A stretch of 64,000 nucleotides of DNA. It comes from Bacilli bacterium (lineage in GTDB: Bacteria > Bacillota_I > Bacilli_A > RF39 > UBA660). A program made the translations under genes and the position numbers. The stretch covers positions 162,042-226,041 of the forward strand of contig JAFWJL010000002.1 in NCBI GenBank assembly GCA_017511605.1. The letters are read 5' to 3'. Within the stretch, counting starts at the first letter, position 1; every line of letters starts with the position of its first letter. The notes below the pieces were generated by a model that saw only the letters and a program-made list of their open reading frames with translations, made no database searches and had not been told where the DNA came from. Below, piece by piece: positions 42,185-50,511 of the stretch.

Positions 42185-43069
42185 ATGATTCTAAATATTA
42201 GTGGTAGAACAGATATAGTTGCTTTTTATTCAGACTGGTTAATGAATAGATTAAATGAAGGATTCTTTGATGTTAGAAATCCATTTAATCCAAAACTAGT
42301 AAATAGAATAATGTTAGAAGATGTAGACTTATTATTCTTCTGTACTAAAAACCCAATCCCAATATTAGATAAAATAAAAAAAATAAATAAGAAAATATAT
42401 TTTCATATTACTCTAACACCATATAAAAAAGATATAGAACCAAATGTCCCAGATAAAAAAGATATTATTGAAGCTATAAAAAAATTATCTAATATAATTG
42501 GTAAAGATAATATAGTAATTAGATATGACCCTATATTTATAAATGATAAATATACTTTAGACTATCATATAAAAGCATTTGATAAACTATGTAATCTATT
42601 AGATGGATATGTAAATAAAATATTAATATCTTTTATAGATGATTATAAAAATGTAAGAAATAATTATAAGTTATTAAAATATAAAAAACTAAATGAATCA
42701 GATTATAAAGTAATAGGAATAAACTTTTCCGAAAGTGCTAAAAAACATAATATTTTAGTTCATACATGTGCTGAAGAAAAAAACTTAGTAGAATACGGTT
42801 TTATACAAGATGAATGTATGTCTAAAGAATTAGCTTTTAAATTAACCGGTAAGATATATAAGAAATGGAATGCCAGAAAAAATGTACCATGTAAATGTAT
42901 AGAAATGGCTGATATTGGTGTATATAACTCTTGTAAACATTTTTGTAAGTATTGCTATGCAAATTTTGATGAAAAGAAAGTAATAGAAAACTATAATAAA
43001 CACGATCCTAATTCATCTTTATTAATAGGAAAATTAGAAGATGATGATATAATAAAAATAAGAAAATAG
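42185..43069 (+). CDS. DUF1848 family protein
   Basis: 294 residues, full length for DUF1848. Opens MILNISGRTDIVAFYSDWLMNRL and continues with RNPFNPKLVNRI, VDLLFFCTKNPIPIL and HITLTPYKKDIEPNVP, all family hallmarks. A C-terminal cysteine cluster CKCIEMADIGVYNSCKHFCKYCYAN (residues about 237-261) could bind a metal or 4Fe-4S cluster; the family is thought to be radical-SAM-like but has no proven activity. Single gene after spoIVA with its own promoter. Confidence 0.9.
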   Translation: MILNISGRTDIVAFYSDWLMNRLNEGFFDVRNPFNPKLVNRIMLEDVDLLFFCTKNPIPILDKIKKINKKIYFHITLTPYKKDIEPNVPDKKDIIEAIKKLSNIIGKDNIVIRYDPIFINDKYTLDYHIKAFDKLCNLLDGYVNKILISFIDDYKNVRNNYKLLKYKKLNESDYKVIGINFSESAKKHNILVHTCAEEKNLVEYGFIQDECMSKELAFKLTGKIYKKWNARKNVPCKCIEMADIGVYNSCKHFCKYCYANFDEKKVIENYNKHDPNSSLLIGKLEDDDIIKIRK

Positions 43070-43074
43070 TATAT

Positions 43075-43089
43075 GCAAAGATACTTTGC
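43075..43089. promoter_or_regulatory. Inverted repeat abutting the -35 of the membrane Xre gene
   Basis: GCAAAG-ATA-CTTTGC, perfect 6-bp arms, ending one base before the -35 hexamer. A related string GCAAAGCATACTT occurs in the promoter spacer of the other Xre gene at 11742. Confidence 0.55.
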
Positions 43090-43118
43090 TAGACATTTTA
43101 TTATCCTAAATATATGAT
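43090..43118 (+). promoter_or_regulatory. sigma-A promoter for the membrane Xre regulator
   Basis: TAGACA, 17 bp, TATGAT. Confidence 0.65.
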
Positions 43119-43139
43119 ATTTACGAAAGGAGGAAGAAT

Positions 43140-44069
43140 ATGGAAGTTGGTAAAAACATTATTAAAATAAGAAAAGATAATAATTTAACTCAAGATGATT
43201 TAGCTAATAAATACTTTGTCACAAGACAAACTATATCCAATTGGGAAAATGGAAAAACCTACCCAGATTTAGAAACCTTAGTAAAAATAAGTGATGATTT
43301 TAATGTATCTCTAGATATATTATTAAAGGAGGATAATAAAATGATTAAAGATATTTCAAAGAAACAAAAACGATATAAATTAATAATACTTCCAATAGTT
43401 TTATATGCTATCTTAGTAATCGGTATATTAGGTATAATAATATATGCTTATAATACTCAATATAACTTAAGAGGTATAAGTAATATTTTATCTGTATATA
43501 TAGATAAAAATAGAGAAAAAGAATATGTTGGAAAACTAAATGGATATAAAATATATGTAGAAAATCTAAGAGTAGAAGAATTAAACTATAGGACTTATAA
43601 TGAAAAAAGTATATCACTAAAAGATGCTATAAATAATAAATTAGTATCTATAAAAGACTGGAGAAGAGGCGCTTGGTATATCTTCAAAGATAATGATACT
43701 GAAATACTAAGATATGAATCTTATGAAATAGCCATTACTAAAGACGAATGTATCATAAGACCTGTTTCAAACTACAAAAGTGTAGATATTACTTGTCATA
43801 CTGATAATCCATATCGTATAACTCTAAAAAAAGGAAATATATTTGATTGTAGATTATTAGATAAAGATTATACTTTCCAAATTAAAGATATTAAAGAAAA
43901 TTATATAGTTATAAAAGCATCTGATTATGGATTAACAAAAGTAAAAGATGATAAAACATTTAGTTTAATATCTAAAAAGAAAGAATTTAAAATAGATAAA
44001 AATAAAAAAGTAGAATTAACAACTCAATCAACTGATTACACTAACTCAATTGTAATAGAATGGTATTAA
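43140..44069 (+). CDS. Membrane-anchored Xre transcriptional regulator
   Basis: 309 residues. N-terminal Cro/C1 HTH, IIKIRKDNNLTQDDLANKYFVTRQTISNWENGKTYPDLETLVKISDDFNVSLDILLKED, then one membrane helix at about 83-103 (LIILPIVLYAILVIGILGIIIYAY) and a 200-residue extracellular part without recognised motifs. The shape fits a one-component sensor in which an external signal alters a membrane-tethered repressor. AAAGGAGG ribosome site. An in-frame AAGGAGGATAATAAA-ATG at 43341 could start a second product lacking the HTH. Probably autoregulated via the inverted repeat upstream. Confidence 0.85.
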   Translation: MEVGKNIIKIRKDNNLTQDDLANKYFVTRQTISNWENGKTYPDLETLVKISDDFNVSLDILLKEDNKMIKDISKKQKRYKLIILPIVLYAILVIGILGIIIYAYNTQYNLRGISNILSVYIDKNREKEYVGKLNGYKIYVENLRVEELNYRTYNEKSISLKDAINNKLVSIKDWRRGAWYIFKDNDTEILRYESYEIAITKDECIIRPVSNYKSVDITCHTDNPYRITLKKGNIFDCRLLDKDYTFQIKDIKENYIVIKASDYGLTKVKDDKTFSLISKKKEFKIDKNKKVELTTQSTDYTNSIVIEWY

Positions 44070-44093
44070 AAGCAGACTAAAATCTGCTTTTTA
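44066..44093 (+). terminator. Terminator of the membrane Xre gene
   Basis: AAAAGCAGA-CTAAAA-TCTGCTTTTT beginning at the stop codon. Confidence 0.8.
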
Positions 44094-44120
44094 TATGATA
44101 TAATTAATAAGAGGTGTATT

Positions 44121-45443
44121 ATGGGAATTATCACATTAATATTAAATTCAATTATCTTATTTATAGTATCTAATACTTATATAATTAATAATACCTATAA
44201 TATTACAATACCTATTGTTATCACAATACTATTTGTAATATTACTAAGTATATTTCCATCATTACTTAATAAAAAATTACAAGATAAAAAGCTATATATA
44301 ATACGAGATGGATATAGATTATTAATTATATTTTTAACTAATATAATTCTAGACATAATATTATATTTAAATATCATATTAAAATATGTTATAAATACAA
44401 AAGCATTACTGATAAATACAGGAATACTTACACTAGCATTAGGCATTATATTTTGGGCTGGTATTATTAGAGTATATTTATTCTCAAGACAATTAGGTGT
44501 TAGATATAGACTAGGTGGTCTCATACTAGGATTAATACCTATAGCTCATTTAATAATGCTAGTTATAATAATAAAAATATGCAAAGATGAAGTAGAATTT
44601 GAGAATAATAAGATTATACTAAATAAATCAAGAGAAAAAGATAAAATATGTAAAACAAAATATCCAATACTTTTAGTACATGGAATATTCTTTAGAGATT
44701 TCGAAAAACTAAACTATTGGGGAAGAATACCAGAGGAATTAGAAAAAAATGGTGCAACTATTTATTATGGAAATCATTCTTCCTCTCTAGCCATAAAAGA
44801 TTCTGCTGAAGAACTTGCCAACCGCATTAAACAAATAATAAAAGAAACGGGATGTAAAAAATTAAATGTAATTGCTCACTCTAAAGGTGGATTAGACACT
44901 AGATTTGCTATAGCTAATCTAGGAATGGATAAATATATAGCTACTCTTACCATGATCAATACACCTAACCATGGATGCTTATTCGCAGATTACTTAATGA
45001 ATAAAGCTCCTGAAAAATTAAAGAAAAGAGTTGCTAGTGGATATAATTTCACATTAAAAAAACTAGGTGACAAAGATCCAGATTTCATTGCTGGAGTTAC
45101 TGATTTAACAAATCCTAAGACAGAAAAAATAAATAAACAAATGCCTATGTCAGATAAAGTATACTACCAAGCATATGGTTCGATACTTCATCGTGCATCA
45201 GGAAGTACCCTACCATTTAATCTAGCTGGTGCATTTATTAAAAACTTCGATGGTCCAAACGATGGAATGGTTGGAGTAGAATCTTTCCCTATAAACAAAG
45301 ACTTCACGCTAATAGAAACAACAAATCCAAGAGGCTTATCTCATGGAGATGTAATAGATCTAAATAGAGAAAACATCAAAGGTTTCGATGTTAGAGAATT
45401 CTATGTTCAATTAGTAAAAAATTTAAAAGATAAAGGATATTAA
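44121..45443 (+). CDS. Membrane-anchored lipase-like alpha/beta hydrolase
   Basis: 440 residues. Four membrane helices in the first 160 residues, then an alpha/beta hydrolase domain with YPILLVHGIFFRDFEKLNYWGRIPEEL (oxyanion region), nucleophile elbow VIAHSKGGLDTRF (AHSxG; Ser near residue 254), Asp in GPNDGMVGVES and His in GLSHGDVID. The order and the PNHG turn after the nucleophile match triacylglycerol lipases of the bacterial family I type. It would act on lipids at or outside the membrane. TATAAT near 44096 is the likely -10. No other lipid gene is adjacent. Confidence 0.85.
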   Translation: MGIITLILNSIILFIVSNTYIINNTYNITIPIVITILFVILLSIFPSLLNKKLQDKKLYIIRDGYRLLIIFLTNIILDIILYLNIILKYVINTKALLINTGILTLALGIIFWAGIIRVYLFSRQLGVRYRLGGLILGLIPIAHLIMLVIIIKICKDEVEFENNKIILNKSREKDKICKTKYPILLVHGIFFRDFEKLNYWGRIPEELEKNGATIYYGNHSSSLAIKDSAEELANRIKQIIKETGCKKLNVIAHSKGGLDTRFAIANLGMDKYIATLTMINTPNHGCLFADYLMNKAPEKLKKRVASGYNFTLKKLGDKDPDFIAGVTDLTNPKTEKINKQMPMSDKVYYQAYGSILHRASGSTLPFNLAGAFIKNFDGPNDGMVGVESFPINKDFTLIETTNPRGLSHGDVIDLNRENIKGFDVREFYVQLVKNLKDKGY

Positions 45444-45470
45444 AAAAAGAAGATTTAATCTTCTTTTATT
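45443..45470. terminator. Bidirectional terminator after the lipase-like gene
   Basis: AAAAAAGAAGATTTAATCTTCT-type palindrome holding the stop codons of both converging genes. Confidence 0.8.
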
Positions 45471-46153
45471 TTATTTATTAATTCATTATATTTATCAAAT
45501 ACTGGTTTAGATTTAAATTTAATTTGTCCCTCTTCTAATACACAATCATCCTTGTTATTTTTTAATAAATTTAATACCTCAGTACTTATATCTATTATCT
45601 TATTAACTTTAGACTTTATCTCTTCTAAAGTCTTTTTTGTTTCTTCTAATGATTTAATTCTTTCTTCAGTAACCATTAATTCAGTACATAGATTATTATA
45701 ATATTTATCTTTTATCTTTTTATCTATATACTTTTCCATACTCTTCTTATTAGATTTTTCTATTAAATTATCAATTTCTTTATTAAAAGATTCTTTTTCA
45801 CTACTTAAGTATTTAAATGATTCTACAAATTCAAATCCATCACTAGTATAATTATCAAAAGATAGTATCTTAGTAAGCTTAGAATCACTCATAGTACTCT
45901 TAACTTCTTGTACTCCTTTAGAATAATCATTTAAATAATTCTTAATAGTCTTCTCAACTAAAGCATAATCACCACTAGTTTTAATTCTTCTATCAAAATT
46001 ATCTTTAGTAATATCTAACTTATTTATTTCTTTTACTTCTTTCTCTAAATCAGCTAAATTAGTCTTATCTCTAATAACTAAATATCCAACAAGTAAGAAA
46101 GCATCTAATAATATAAATAAAAATATTATAAAAAACTTCTTCTTATTACTCAT
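45455..46153 (-). CDS. Membrane-anchored coiled-coil protein
   Basis: 232 residues. N-terminal membrane helix (about 6-26, FFIIFLFILLDAFLLVGYLVI) with basic head, then about 200 residues of charged helix with heptad character (VEKTIKNYLNDYSKGVQEVKSTM, RIKSLEETKKTLEEIKSKVNKII) and one Cys near CTELM. Extracellular by the positive-inside rule. Unknown family. Lies 8 nt after the 135-residue gene, forming an operon that begins with nrnA-ysxC. Confidence 0.65.
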   Translation of the reverse strand: MSNKKKFFIIFLFILLDAFLLVGYLVIRDKTNLADLEKEVKEINKLDITKDNFDRRIKTSGDYALVEKTIKNYLNDYSKGVQEVKSTMSDSKLTKILSFDNYTSDGFEFVESFKYLSSEKESFNKEIDNLIEKSNKKSMEKYIDKKIKDKYYNNLCTELMVTEERIKSLEETKKTLEEIKSKVNKIIDISTEVLNLLKNNKDDCVLEEGQIKFKSKPVFDKYNELINKIKED

Positions 46154-46161
46154 ATTTTCAC

Positions 46162-46569
46162 CTACTTTATAGTATCATAACCAAATATAAATTCCCCAAA
46201 TTCTACCTTTTCAAATATCTCATCAAAAGAATCATCTACTATACAATAATACATCCCATCTTTATATTTAATATTAGAAACATTCCTAATTACAAAATAA
46301 TCAGATGTTTTATAATAAACATTATCTTCTTTAATTTCTATTTTTAAATCTAATGTATTTTTATAAAATGCATCTTCTAACCTTTTTAATTCTATAAACA
46401 AACCTACTTTTTTATTTATAGCTATTACTTTATAAAAACCATTTAACTTTAGTCGTTTTTGAATTTTTTTAATTAATTCTTTTATATCATTATATAAAAA
46501 CTTATCATCTATTATATTTCTATAATAGTATATCTTATAATCTGTATCATTTATTTTTTCAATCTTCAT
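46162..46569 (-). CDS. Small protein of unknown function
   Basis: 135 residues, alpha/beta pattern: a first helix pair NDIKELIKKIQKRLKLNGFYKV followed by strands (VIAINKKVGLFIELKRL, NVYYKTSDYFVIRNVSNIKYKDGMYYCIVDD). No signal peptide. It follows ysxC after 22 nt and precedes the coiled-coil gene. No family recognised. Confidence 0.65.
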   Translation of the reverse strand: MKIEKINDTDYKIYYYRNIIDDKFLYNDIKELIKKIQKRLKLNGFYKVIAINKKVGLFIELKRLEDAFYKNTLDLKIEIKEDNVYYKTSDYFVIRNVSNIKYKDGMYYCIVDDSFDEIFEKVEFGEFIFGYDTIK

Positions 46570-46591
46570 AATATAATATATGAATTAGAAT

Positions 46592-47188
46592 TTAAAGAGT
46601 TTCACCATTTACTAAAGTATCTATTTTATTTAAAACTTCCTTAACTCCTAGTTTAGTAACACTAGAGAATACTACCAAATCATCCCCTACTACTAAATCT
46701 AATGTATCTAAAATTACTTTTAAATTCTTTTCTTTTTTGCTTCCACCAATTTTGTCTGCTTTAGTAGCAACTACTGTGACAGGTAAATTATAATACTTCA
46801 AAAAATTATACATTAATAAATCGTCTTCACTTGGTTTATGTCTAAAATCTATTAACATAAATACTCTTTTTAATTGGTCCCTTTTTTCTAAATATTCTTC
46901 TATCATCATTCCAAATTTAGCTTGAGTTTTCTTATCTGTTGCTGCATAACCATATCCAGGAACATCTATCAAATAAAATTGATCATTAACACCATAGAAG
47001 TTTAATGTTTGTGTTTTTCCAGGAGTAGCTGAAGTATGAGCTAAATTTTTACGTGAAAGAATTGAATTAATAAAGCTACTTTTACCTACATTACTCTTTC
47101 CTACAAGTAGGAATTCTGGTCTATTATCGTCAGGATATTGACTTCTTCTAGTCGCAATAATATCTAAATTTGCTTCTTTTATTATCAT
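46592..47188 (-). CDS. ysxC: Ribosome biogenesis GTPase YsxC/EngB
   Basis: 198 residues from MIIKEANLDIIATRRSQYPDD; a GTG three codons upstream overlaps the nrnA stop and is less likely. G motifs: GKSNVGKSSFINSIL, TPGKTQTLNFY (G2), DVPGYGYA (G3), ATKADKIGGS (G4) and FSSVTKLG (G5). EngB is essential for late 50S assembly. In most Bacilli it follows lon; here it follows nrnA with a 1-nt gap. Confidence 0.96.
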   Translation of the reverse strand: MIIKEANLDIIATRRSQYPDDNRPEFLLVGKSNVGKSSFINSILSRKNLAHTSATPGKTQTLNFYGVNDQFYLIDVPGYGYAATDKKTQAKFGMMIEEYLEKRDQLKRVFMLIDFRHKPSEDDLLMYNFLKYYNLPVTVVATKADKIGGSKKEKNLKVILDTLDLVVGDDLVVFSSVTKLGVKEVLNKIDTLVNGETL

Positions 47189-47189
47189 C

Positions 47190-48146
47190 CTAAACACTCT
47201 CCTCTTTACCCTTATTATACTCTTGTAGTAATAAATCTAAATCTCTCATTACTTCCAATGCTTCTTCTTTTGTTTTTGTTTTAACACCTGCTGCATATTT
47301 ATGGCCTCCCCCATTATGAGCTTCAGCCACTTTTTGTATTTCGGGTCCACGAGATCTAATTGATACTCGATATTGATTATTTTTAATATCTTCTGTAATA
47401 GTTGCCCAAACAAGAACTTCTTTAATAAAATTAAAATTATTAACCATATTACCAGCAGATGCACTATCCACACCATAAGTATTAATTATTTCATCACTTA
47501 TCACTACATAACCCAAATGATTTTCTGTAACTTCCATATTTAAAGCAATATATCCTTCTAATCTAACTTCATTTAATGGTCTCATATATAATTTTTGATA
47601 TACACTTGATAAATCAAAAGGATATTTTTCTAAATATCTAGAAACAACACTAAAAGTTTCTGGCGTGCAACTATTAAATAAGAATCTATTAGAATCTGAT
47701 ACTAAACCCATGTATAAAAGACTAGCAATATTACTATCACATCTTAATTCTGTTTCTTCTAATATATTCATTATTATTTCACTAACAGAAGTCTTATCAT
47801 CTTCGATATACTCTAAATCGCATACCTTTTCTACAAAAGGATGATGATCTATTTTAATTGAATATTTAAAATCTTCTACTACTGCTCCATCTATTCTTTT
47901 TCTATCAGGAGTATCACAAACAATAAGTAATGCATTATCCAATTTTTCATATTTATCTAATTTTCCAAAAGATAAAAACTTTTGACTACCTGTACCTATG
48001 GCTAACACATGCTTTCCTGGATAAGTTAATAAAATTGAATCTCTAAGCGCAAATTGACTACATAAAGCATCAGGATCTACACCAATGTGTCTAGCAATTA
48101 CTATATTATCAAATTCTTTAATTTTATTAATTAATTCACTATACAT
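47190..48146 (-). CDS. nrnA: NrnA-type oligoribonuclease/PAP phosphatase (DHH family)
   Basis: 318 residues. DHH subfamily 1 motifs: HIGVDPDALCSQFALRD (motif I D-x-D), VCDTPDRKRIDG, KIDHHPFVEKV (DHH), and the DHHA1 end HNGGGHKYAAGVK. NrnA degrades 2-5-mer RNA from the 5' end and dephosphorylates 3'-phosphoadenosine 5'-phosphate; it ends the decay path begun by RNases Y and J, both also in this window. Start ATG 48144-48146. Follows acetate kinase after 9 nt. Confidence 0.93.
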   Translation of the reverse strand: MYSELINKIKEFDNIVIARHIGVDPDALCSQFALRDSILLTYPGKHVLAIGTGSQKFLSFGKLDKYEKLDNALLIVCDTPDRKRIDGAVVEDFKYSIKIDHHPFVEKVCDLEYIEDDKTSVSEIIMNILEETELRCDSNIASLLYMGLVSDSNRFLFNSCTPETFSVVSRYLEKYPFDLSSVYQKLYMRPLNEVRLEGYIALNMEVTENHLGYVVISDEIINTYGVDSASAGNMVNNFNFIKEVLVWATITEDIKNNQYRVSIRSRGPEIQKVAEAHNGGGHKYAAGVKTKTKEEALEVMRDLDLLLQEYNKGKEESV

Positions 48147-48155
48147 AACAATTTC

Positions 48156-49337
48156 CTATCTATTCATTAATCTTAATGTATCCCTAGCAATCATTAATTC
48201 TTCATTTGTTGGGATAGTATAAACTAATATACTTGAATCATCAGTACTAAGTTTAGTTTCTTCTCCTCGTATATTATTTAAATCTAAATCTATTTTTACT
48301 CCTAAGCAAGATAATTTCTCACATATTTCACGTCTTATAGCAATATTATTTTCACCAACACCAGCAGTAAATACAATAATGTCAGCACCACCTAATAAAA
48401 CATAATATTGAGCTATATAATCAACTATTCTTCTAATATATTTATTCTTAGCTTTAAGAGCCTGTGGATTACCACTATCGCATGCATCTACTAGATCGCG
48501 CATGTCACTACATAGCTGGCTTAATCCTAAAACACCACTCTTCTTATTTAAATCTTCTATAATTTCAGAAGCATTTTTTCCTTCTTTTTCCATTACATAT
48601 GGAATAATTGATGGATCAATATCACCACTTCTAGTTCCCATCATAATACCAGCTAAAGGAGTAAATCCCATAGAAGTATCTACACATTTACCATCTTTAA
48701 TAGCACAAATACTTCCACCACTACCAATATGGCAACTAATAAGTTTAAAACTATCTTTACCAAGAAGCTTCTTAACTGTTTCAGCTATATATCTATGGCT
48801 AGTACCATGAAAACCATATTTACGTACTTTATAATTTTCATACCATTCATATGGTACTGGATATAAATATGCTTCCTCATCCATTGTTTGATGGAAAGCT
48901 GTATCATATACTGCTACCATTGGTACTTCAGGTAATACTTCTTTTAAGGCAAGTATACCAGCTATTTCACCAGGATGATGAAGAGGACCAAGTGGAGTTA
49001 ATTCCTTAATACTTTCAATAACATCATCATTAATAATTACTGATTCAGAATACTTTTCTCCTCCATGTAAAATTCTATGTCCCACACCTTTAATCTCATC
49101 GTATGAACTAATTATATTTAAATCAATCAATTTACTAAGTAATACATTGACTGCTTCAGTATGATTAGAAATTTCCATTTCTTCTTTTATTGTTTCACCA
49201 TTCAATTTAAATCTATAAAAACTATTATCTAATCCTATTCTTTCAAATACACCACTAACAATAACAGATTCGTCTTTCATTTCAAATAAAGTAAATTTTA
49301 ATGAACTACTACCTGCATTTACAGATAAAATTTTCAT
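48156..49337 (-). CDS. ackA: Acetate kinase (first copy)
   Basis: 393 residues. ASKHA-fold motifs MKILSVNAGSSSLKFTLF, HRILHGGEKYSES, YDTAFHQTMDEEAYLYPVPYEWY, YGFHGTSHRYI and FTAGVGENNIAIRREI; substrate and catalytic Arg and His residues are in place. It interconverts acetyl phosphate plus ADP with acetate plus ATP, an ATP source in fermenting cells. It lies in tandem with a second complete copy 1.2 kb upstream. Has TATAAT near 49370, overlapping the terminator of prsW. Confidence 0.95.
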   Translation of the reverse strand: MKILSVNAGSSSLKFTLFEMKDESVIVSGVFERIGLDNSFYRFKLNGETIKEEMEISNHTEAVNVLLSKLIDLNIISSYDEIKGVGHRILHGGEKYSESVIINDDVIESIKELTPLGPLHHPGEIAGILALKEVLPEVPMVAVYDTAFHQTMDEEAYLYPVPYEWYENYKVRKYGFHGTSHRYIAETVKKLLGKDSFKLISCHIGSGGSICAIKDGKCVDTSMGFTPLAGIMMGTRSGDIDPSIIPYVMEKEGKNASEIIEDLNKKSGVLGLSQLCSDMRDLVDACDSGNPQALKAKNKYIRRIVDYIAQYYVLLGGADIIVFTAGVGENNIAIRREICEKLSCLGVKIDLDLNNIRGEETKLSTDDSSILVYTIPTNEELMIARDTLRLMNR

Positions 49338-49387
49338 ACTGATTCCTTCTTTCTAAAACTATCATAAATATTATACTATAATAAGAC

Positions 49388-49414
49388 AAAAATAGAAAGA
49401 AATATCTTCTTTCT
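49388..49414 (-). terminator. Terminator of prsW
   Basis: AGAAAGAA-GATAT-TTCTTTCT with five T on the minus strand. Confidence 0.75.
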
Positions 49415-50261
49415 ACTTTATTTTAAAGCCACATTTCGAACAATAATTACACCCGTCAACATGATTACCACATAAAGGGCAATAATGGGTATCTCCATTA
49501 ATATTATTAAGAGGAGTAAATACTAATTGACCTGCATCATCAGTAGTAATCATTCCAGTATTTAAATTGTTATCCAAGTTTTGTTGAATCTTAGAAGTTC
49601 TATTAACTGTTAATAAACATATTACTACCATAGCTGTATCAAACATAAAGAATAATAATATACTTAATACATTATATTTTGCATAAAATAATAATGCATC
49701 ATAAGCAGTATGAGCTAATGCTGGTAATAATATACTTAAAATCATATTTTTTTTATATACACTTACACTTTTATTAATTTTACCAACTTTAGCTTGAGCT
49801 AAAAAATAACCCATAATAACTCCAAAGCACATATGCCCAGGAACTGAAAGCAAAGCTCTAAGTATTGCGTTACCAAACCCTCTAGTAAATACATATAAAA
49901 TATTCTCTATACAAGCAAATCCAAGTGAAGAAAAAACTGCATAAACAATAATATCATATATTTCATCAAATTCTTTATTCTTGTACCCGAAGAAAAGAGT
50001 AACTAACCATTTAAATCCTTCTTCTACTAGAGCCACTGATATAAATACATTGATAAATATTAATATAAAACTAGATACGTCTTCTGTTGGAAAAAAATTA
50101 CCCACAACTAATTCTACAAAAAATACAGGTACTGCACTTATAAAACCAAATATAAATATTTTAGCTAATAATCCACCCGGCTCATGATGAGGATCCTTTC
50201 TATATATGAAAAAACATAATACAAAGATTGGTAAAACTGCTGCTACTAATAGATATTGCAT
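49413..50261 (-). CDS. prsW: PrsW-family glutamic intramembrane protease with zinc-ribbon tail
   Basis: 282 residues from MQYLLVAAVLPIFVLCFFIY (AGGTG site 6 nt upstream). Seven to eight membrane helices. PrsW active-site motifs: VALVEEGFKWLV (EE), GFACIENILYVF (E-N), PGHMCFGVIMGY and LPALAHTAYDALL with conserved His. A C-terminal zinc ribbon CPLCGNHVDGCNYCSKCG has four CxxC cysteines, a known add-on in Firmicutes. Bacillus PrsW cleaves anti-sigma factors after a first cut; no sigma/anti-sigma pair is in this window. Sits between the two acetate kinases. Confidence 0.9.
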   Translation of the reverse strand: MQYLLVAAVLPIFVLCFFIYRKDPHHEPGGLLAKIFIFGFISAVPVFFVELVVGNFFPTEDVSSFILIFINVFISVALVEEGFKWLVTLFFGYKNKEFDEIYDIIVYAVFSSLGFACIENILYVFTRGFGNAILRALLSVPGHMCFGVIMGYFLAQAKVGKINKSVSVYKKNMILSILLPALAHTAYDALLFYAKYNVLSILLFFMFDTAMVVICLLTVNRTSKIQQNLDNNLNTGMITTDDAGQLVFTPLNNINGDTHYCPLCGNHVDGCNYCSKCGFKIK

Positions 50262-50307
50262 ATACATCACCTATTATTAATTCTATCAAAAATACCAAAT
50301 AATTCAA

Positions 50308-50337
50308 TAAAAAAAGTCATTTAATAATGACTTTTTA
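50308..50337 (-). terminator. Terminator of the 58-residue ORF
   Basis: AAAAAGTCATT-ATTA-AATGACTTTTT with seven T on the minus strand; the small ORF's TAA lies at its foot. Confidence 0.8.
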
Positions 50338-50511
50338 TTTTGAAAATTTAATTTCTTTTTTTATTTCCTTGCATCTTTTTTTATACTCTTTTATTTGATT
50401 ATCTTCATAACTTTTAGATTCAAAATCTATTAACTCGCCACCTGTATAGCTATATATTTTATCATAAATATAAAAAAACACAATAAAAAATAGGCATAGC
50501 CTATTTTTCAT
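50335..50511 (-). CDS. Small secreted or membrane-anchored protein
   Basis: 58 residues from ATG 50509-50511: MKNRLCLFFIVFFYIYDKIY, then SYTGGELIDFESKSYEDNQI and a basic helical end. The hydrophobic N-terminus could be a short membrane anchor or signal. Its ATG overlaps the end of the second acetate kinase in another frame. Support: the frame ends exactly in a terminator that no other gene would need, the habit of this genome. Against: the acetate kinase terminator falls inside its first codons, so its own transcript would depend on readthrough. Confidence 0.45.
   Translation of the reverse strand: MKNRLCLFFIVFFYIYDKIYSYTGGELIDFESKSYEDNQIKEYKKRCKEIKKEIKFSK
50484..50507 (-). terminator. Terminator of the second acetate kinase
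   Basis: ATAGGC-TAT-GCCTAT with six T on the minus strand, overlapping the stop. Confidence 0.8.

Noticed and set aside
47249..47476. 75-codon alternate frame within nrnA
   Set aside because: Shifted frame of the DHHA1 region; nrnA itself is complete.
48502..48810. Plus-strand frame inside the first acetate kinase
   Set aside because: Antisense shadow; kinase frame is intact and conserved.
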